Assembly: GCA_018350325.1 (NCBI GenBank) | Contig: JAEVLN010000006.1 | Coordinates: 3,586,056 to 3,650,055, forward strand | Direction of reading: 5' to 3' | From: Globodera rostochiensis | Lineage: Eukaryota > Nematoda > Chromadorea > Rhabditida > Heteroderidae | DNA: 64,000 bases | Part shown: positions 59,043 through 64,000 of the stretch, one piece after another | Position numbering within the stretch: position 1 is the first letter of the stretch | Layout of the letters: each line of letters opens with the position of its first letter | The notes under the pieces: generated by a model | The model's database searches: none | The model's input: the letters and a program-made list of their open reading frames with translations, nothing else | What the model was told of the DNA's origin: nothing | Position numbers and translations under genes: made by a program

Positions 59043-62000
59043 ATGTCAGCAATAAATGCTTATTTGTTTCTGCAAAAAACTTTCATAACCTTAACATTTT
59101 TGTTGGTCCTGGAATGTCAAGTCAGCGCCACTCCTGTTTCGATAAACGGTAAATTTGGAATTTTTATTTTACTTAGAATTTTTTATTAATTTTTCCCCTA
59201 TTTTTTTAAATGAAAACTTTTTCATGATTTTATTATTTTTGGACAAAACTAAAATTTTAAGAAAAGGGCATCCGGATTAAAGAATTACCAAAAATTTTAG
59301 CATGAAAGTTAAAATTTGGATGCATTGTGAGATGTGATTTCGTTCTCATTAACCTGCGATTCTTGCTTAATTTTTATCTTGCCTTAAATAAATTGCAAAA
59401 TAAAAAGCTCAATTTGGTCATTAATTTGAACATAATTAATTATTGCATCTTGAAAATTTAAGCTTAATTAATTGTTGAATCAATTTAGCCATCCCAGAAA
59501 ATGTTCTAAACTCCGTGGCAACTCGGGTGAAAGGTGATGAGCAACTGCAAGAGTTGGTTGAGGACGCCGTCGACTGGGCCCACCACATTGGCATGGCATG
59601 GCGTGCAGACAAAAAAATTAAAAGGTTTTTTAAACTTTTAAAATTTACCTTTTTTTTTTTGTTAAAATATTGTAAAAGTAAAAATCATTATTTTATTAAA
59701 ATTTTTATTTTATTTTAAAAATTGATTTTATTTATTGCAGAAGTGATAACTGTGTTTTTGTGCCCTTTACATTGTTCCCGTCTCCGTTTCCACGTGCACT
59801 TTACCAACAGGCAGTAGACATACAAACAGTATCAATTTTTTTAATATTTAAACAAATTTTATTAATTATTTATATAAAACCGGGTAAATTAACAAATAAT
59901 CGTGCATTCATTACTGCCCTAAATTTTTTGTTTATCATAATCTTTCGTATGCTTATATAAATTAAATAACCTAACATAAAATTTGTTTAGATTATTATTT
60001 AAGATTAATTAATTAACATTTTACTAAATAATAAATAATTGATTTATCGATATTTTTAAAATTAATTTAAAACTTTTTTTTAGTTTAATTAATTAAGGAC
60101 ATTCAATTGCTGTATTTTCGCGTTTCAAATGACTACGATTTTATGTTTAAAACGCTGGAGCCAGTTGCCAAGACAGATTATGCCATCAACAAATGGTTGA
60201 AAGTTTATACTACAATCCACAAAGAGGGAAACCATCAACCGCTCACCTTGCTTTTAACACGATCGGTTTGTGCCCATTTTGTTTTTTTAAAAATTAATTA
60301 ATATAAATAATGTAATCATTTTTTTAAAATTCAGGATTATATGGGTCATTTGAACAAAAATAATCAAAGAAATGAACAAAATTATGAGCTCAAACAGGTA
60401 CAAAATCAATTTTGACTCCCATCAGCGTAACAAATTGGTTTTAAGTGTCACAATTAAAATCACTTAAAATATATTTTTTGCAAATTTAAGTTTTTAATTC
60501 TTTAAAAATTTACGGTGGCGCCATTTTGCTACATTGCAAATAGCTTAAACATCATTTGATGATGAGTTTTTTGAAAGGCCTAGGATCAAGTCTTACCAGG
60601 ATCAAAAGATCCTGGTGCTTCGACAAAAATACCAGGATTCCAGATCATAGTCCTGGAAAATGCTGTCCGGAGTCCAGTCCTGTCCGATCTCTACTTTTTA
60701 ATGAATTTTATACACAACCGACTTCACATAATTTATACAAAATGACTTTATTAGAAATAGCTTTAGATATCGTTTAATGAGTTTATTTACTTTTATCGCA
60801 ATTCGTTTTTGCTTCGTAAATGCAATTTTTATCGCTTCATTCTGGAGTGATTGATGTTTAAATTTAAATGCGCATTTTTACAGAATTATGTAAAAATTTA
60901 CCTACAAAAACGCCAACATTTAGTTGTTTTGGGTTTAAATATAACTTTTAAATAATGTGTACATAAAAGCATAATTAGAAAAATGTGCATTTAAAGGTGG
61001 AAGTGAACATCGGACAAATAGGAGGTATGGCAATTGCCAACCGTACGACGGATCTTCACCGTCGAATGTTGTCAAAAGTTGGTGACGATAATCTGAACAA
61101 TCAGTTACCGCCTAACGACGCTGAGGGCATTGTGGCACAGGGACTATACGAGGCTTGGTAAGCAATTTTTGATTTATCTTACAAAAAAAAAAATAGGCGC
61201 CGCCAAGAAAATAAATTTGTTTAAAATTAATATTTTTAAAGAAAATCGATCTCTAGGCACCGGCATCATAGGTGCTAGGTCGTTTCGCAAAATCCGCCAC
61301 TTGGGAATTTTTTTAAATTAAGGAAACCCGACTTTTTTAAAGTAACTCCAAAGCCGTAGAGAATAAGTGGGGAAAATTGGAGACTTAGGGGTTCGTTAAG
61401 CTTAGGCCTAAGCCACCCGGGTTCGTTAAGCTTAGGTTTAAACATTCATGTAAACATTAATTTTTGATGTAAATAAATATTGAAAAAAAATTGTTTAAAT
61501 TAAAATAAATGGCGGATTTTGCGAAACGCCCATAGTGGCGGATTTTGCGAAGCGCCAATAGTGGCGGATTTTGCGAAACGACTCAGCACGAAATTGTTTT
61601 GCAATTTGGAAAAAATGAGATAAATTTTCTTTTTCTTTTTTTGTAGATTAATTTGGCAACAAAAAATCCGGACAAACCCCAAAAAATCTTTTGCTTAATA
61701 TAAATTACAACAAAAAAAAATTCTTTAAATTTTTTAAGGAAAGCATTCGGCATTGATGATGCGATTATCATTGCTGTAGCCGGAAGTACCGGCAGAAACA
61801 TTGAAAAATTCCAAGTGGGAGTGAGAGTGGAGCAGCTGTCAGGAAACAAAATCAAAATTGTGAAGCTCTCATTGGTGGAATGCGATGATAAGTAATGAAC
61901 AGGGCTGCTACTTTTAGGCACAAAAAATTGCAAAATAGGCGCCTAAATAGGCACAAAAAAGTTCTAAATAGGTGGCACAAAAATAGGCAAATAAAATTTT

Positions 62001-63648
62001 TTACCTAAGGTTTTAACAAAAGAAAAAATAAGCGATCATTTCTGCTTATTGCAGTTACAAATCAAAAATTTTTCGATATTTTCCGGCGTAAAGCGCATCC
62101 GATTGTCTGCCAAAATGTGTTTGTATGCCGAAAACGAACCTTGAAAATGTGAATTTAAAATAGTGCGGTTTTTCACTAACTTTCAACGAATGTGAGATTG
62201 CGTGATTGCAAATTTTTCAATCGCTTCAGGTAAACTGTTAAAATCCAGTAGCTTTTGCCTTTATTTTTGGCATTTTTTGCGAAATATCTCAAAATCCTGA
62301 AAAAAGTCGCCAAAAATGCCGAAATAGGCATGAAATAGGCACAAAAATGTCGAAATAGGCACAAATAGGCATTAGGCACAAAACCCCCAAAATAGGCATA
62401 AATAGGCATTATAAAGCCCACTCTAGAAGCTCCAAATAAAGCTAAAAACATGTTTTCCGTGCTTAGCCAATTTCGCAGAAAAAAAGCATTTGTCTAAAAG
62501 TAGCAGCCCTGGTAATCAAATTTGAGAATAAAAAAATAAATTTTTATATTTAAACAATAATTAATTTGAGATTGGAACTTGACGAAAATGATTATTCATT
62601 GCGCTACAAAGGACAATTAATTGCTGTCGTGTTTTATCAAACGACGGTTGAAGCCCCACCAGCTAAATATGTGTCGGCTCGGCTCAAAATTGAAAGATCA
62701 ACGGCCATTGTATGAACAAAACTCGTTGTTTTAATTAATTATTAAATTATAAAACAATAATAATAATAATAGGTTAAAAATTATTTTTAAACAAAATTTA
62801 AGAAAAGTCCAACAATTGGAGTTGAGTTGACCGGCGCTAAAAAAGTTCAACAGGTAAAGCCAATCATCAAATTTAAATTAATTAAAATTAAAAACATACA
62901 TTTTAAAGGCACTTTCGATGCCCGGAGTGTTGGAACACTTTTTGCCAGAGCCAGAAAATGCTAAAAAGATTGAACGAATTCGTAATACATTTGCAAAAAT
63001 GTGGGGCCTCGAAAAAAATGATGATGAGACAGAGAAAATTATTAAAGTAAATAATTTTTTTTATAGTGATTTAAATTTATTATCAAAATATTTAAAAAAT
63101 TAGATTTTATTTAAAGGATGCCATTGCAAATCCGGACAATTATGTGCTAAAGCCTAGCAAAGAGTGCGGTGGGAACAACTTTTGGGGCCAAGAAATTGCT
63201 GAAAAATTGCGTACATTTGAACCATCCGAACGGGCAGCTCATATTTTGATGGAACGGCTTAGGCCTCCTGTCGTTAAAGTATGAATAAATGTTAAAATAA
63301 AAACTCAATTATTCAAAAATATTGAAAAATGTTAATAAACATTATTTTTAAAATACGTAATTGAATATAAAAGTAAGTAATGTTCAATAGCTTAACTGGG
63401 CACAGTACAAATTTTAAACACCAAAAATATCCAAGAACTACATGGTCCGACCAGCCGAAGAGGTTCATGAAATTTCCAACGTTGTCAGTGAGCTGAGCAT
63501 CTACGGGTACTTGCTGGGCAACTCGACGGACATGAGCGTGTTGCTCAACAAGCGCGAGGGGTACATGGTTCGCAGCAAGGGCGAGAACAGCAACGAGGGC
63601 GGAGTCCAAGCTGGAGGAGGTGCACACGACTCGCCCTATCTAGTTTAG
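59043..63648 (+). CDS. Secreted glutathione-synthetase-like protein (candidate effector)
   Basis: Twelve exons: 59043-59148, 59489-59624, 59741-59828, 60098-60265, 60335-60397, 60997-61157, 61739-61891, 62571-62709, 62803-62853, 62909-63046, 63117-63278, 63436-63648; 525 aa. The body aligns end to end with eukaryotic glutathione synthetase (human 474 aa): FTLFPSPFPRALYQQAVDIQ, LLLTRSDYM, LTGAKKVQQALSMPGVLE, YVLKPSKECGGNNFWGQE, EISNVVSELSIYGYLL and C-terminal DSPYLV. An extra N-terminus (TFITLTFLLVLECQVSA) is a signal peptide, absent from the cytosolic enzyme. The G-loop reads ECGGNN, not EGGGNN. The two Ser that bind gamma-glutamylcysteine in human (149, 151, from memory) align with Gln and Gly. 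This fits the neofunctionalised GS-like effectors of cyst nematodes rather than a housekeeping enzyme. Intron 7 holds a MITE. Confidence 0.95.
60575..60700. repeat. CCAGGATC-rich foldback
   Basis: GC-richer intronic block in the glutathione-synthetase-like gene. Inverted words ACCAGGATCAAAAGATCCTGGT and further CCAGG/CCTGG pairs are present; ends are unclear (GATCTCTA on the right). Confidence 0.45.
61900..62511. mobile_element. hAT-like MITE on a splice donor
   Basis: Ends CAGGGCTGCTACTTTTAGGC and AAAAGTAGCAGCCCTG. Flanking octamers GTAATGAA (61892-61899) and GTAATCAA (62512-62519) agree at 7 of 8. The interior is dense in AAATAGGCACAAAA repeats in inverted halves. The left octamer is the 5' splice site of intron 7. 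Confidence 0.95.
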
Positions 63649-64000
63649 GTTTTTGGAAATTGCAAAATTTTCCCGAAATTTTCTGCTCTATAGGAGCCTA
63701 TTGTATGAGATTCATAATCAAAATACAGATGTATTTTAATTGTTTTACATAAAAATTAAAAGGTATTATACTCTAAGTATTTTATTATTTAGATACCTTA
63801 ATTTGTAAGTATGTTCTAAAGTGCTATCAAAATATGTGCTAAAATTCCAAAAAAAAAAAAGAAGATAAAATAAGTTCTAAAAATTTTGCATTTACTATAA
63901 TTAGGTTATGTGGTTAATTATTGACAAAAATGTTATCCTTTCATTCCCCAACAGTCAAACCAAAATCCTTTCTTCAAACAGTTTAGAAGATTTATTGAGT
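63649..64000. other. 3' flank of the last gene
   Basis: 352 bp, AT-rich, after the glutathione-synthetase-like stop. No further gene or element is seen before the window ends. Confidence 0.5.

Overview
The window is animal nuclear DNA from a nematode, most likely a sedentary plant-parasitic tylenchid of the cyst-nematode/Hoplolaimidae group. The evidence is about 30% GC, short T-rich introns (many of 44-80 nt), an RBM24/38 protein of the SUP-12 type, a cathepsin B and a GT43 glucuronyltransferase. The strongest pointer is a glutathione synthetase with an added secretion signal, a gene type I know as a neofunctionalised effector family in cyst and reniform nematodes. This assignment is an inference; no rRNA, tRNA or mitochondrial marker was found. 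Twelve multi-exon genes could be assembled by hand with continuous reading phase. The few boundaries that needed an unusual splice site are marked.  Layout: 1-607, 86-bp tandem array; 570-2973 (-) sup-12-like RNA-binding protein; 2974-10050, 7 kb with only orphan ORFs, foldbacks and GC islands; 10051-11724 (-) cathepsin B-like protease; 12370-14262 (-) secreted pioneer; 15292-18330 (+) secreted pioneer; 18648-20957 (+) small secreted pioneer; 22050-24403 (-) secreted protein with two CxxC pairs; 25661-30396 (-) chromodomain protein with signal peptide and basic clusters; 30938-32262 (-) GT43 glucuronyltransferase; 32263-35357, divergent intergenic region; 35358-47535 (+) 31-exon secreted giant with an N-terminal dermatopontin-like region, Gln/Thr-rich middle and Cys-rich tail; 48020-49807 (-) secreted Cys-rich (Ly6-like) protein with Ser/Glu repeats; 50227-53776, 3.5-kb GC-rich satellite; 54312-57152 (+) secreted pioneer; 59043-63648 (+) secreted glutathione-synthetase-like protein.  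Ten of the twelve proteins begin with a plausible signal peptide and one (GT43) with a signal anchor. No operon-like co-function is evident. The common theme is secretion: extracellular matrix or surface proteins, a digestive protease and candidate effectors.  The other dominant layer is mobile DNA. At least a dozen short foldback elements begin YAGRG and end CYCTR. Six have perfect 8-bp target duplications and several more have 6-7 of 8, which is the signature of non-autonomous hAT elements. Their interiors are iterations of their own subterminal words. Most lie in introns, one sits on a splice donor, and two tandem arrays (1-607 and 50227-53776) carry the same terminal motif, as if satellites had grown from such elements.
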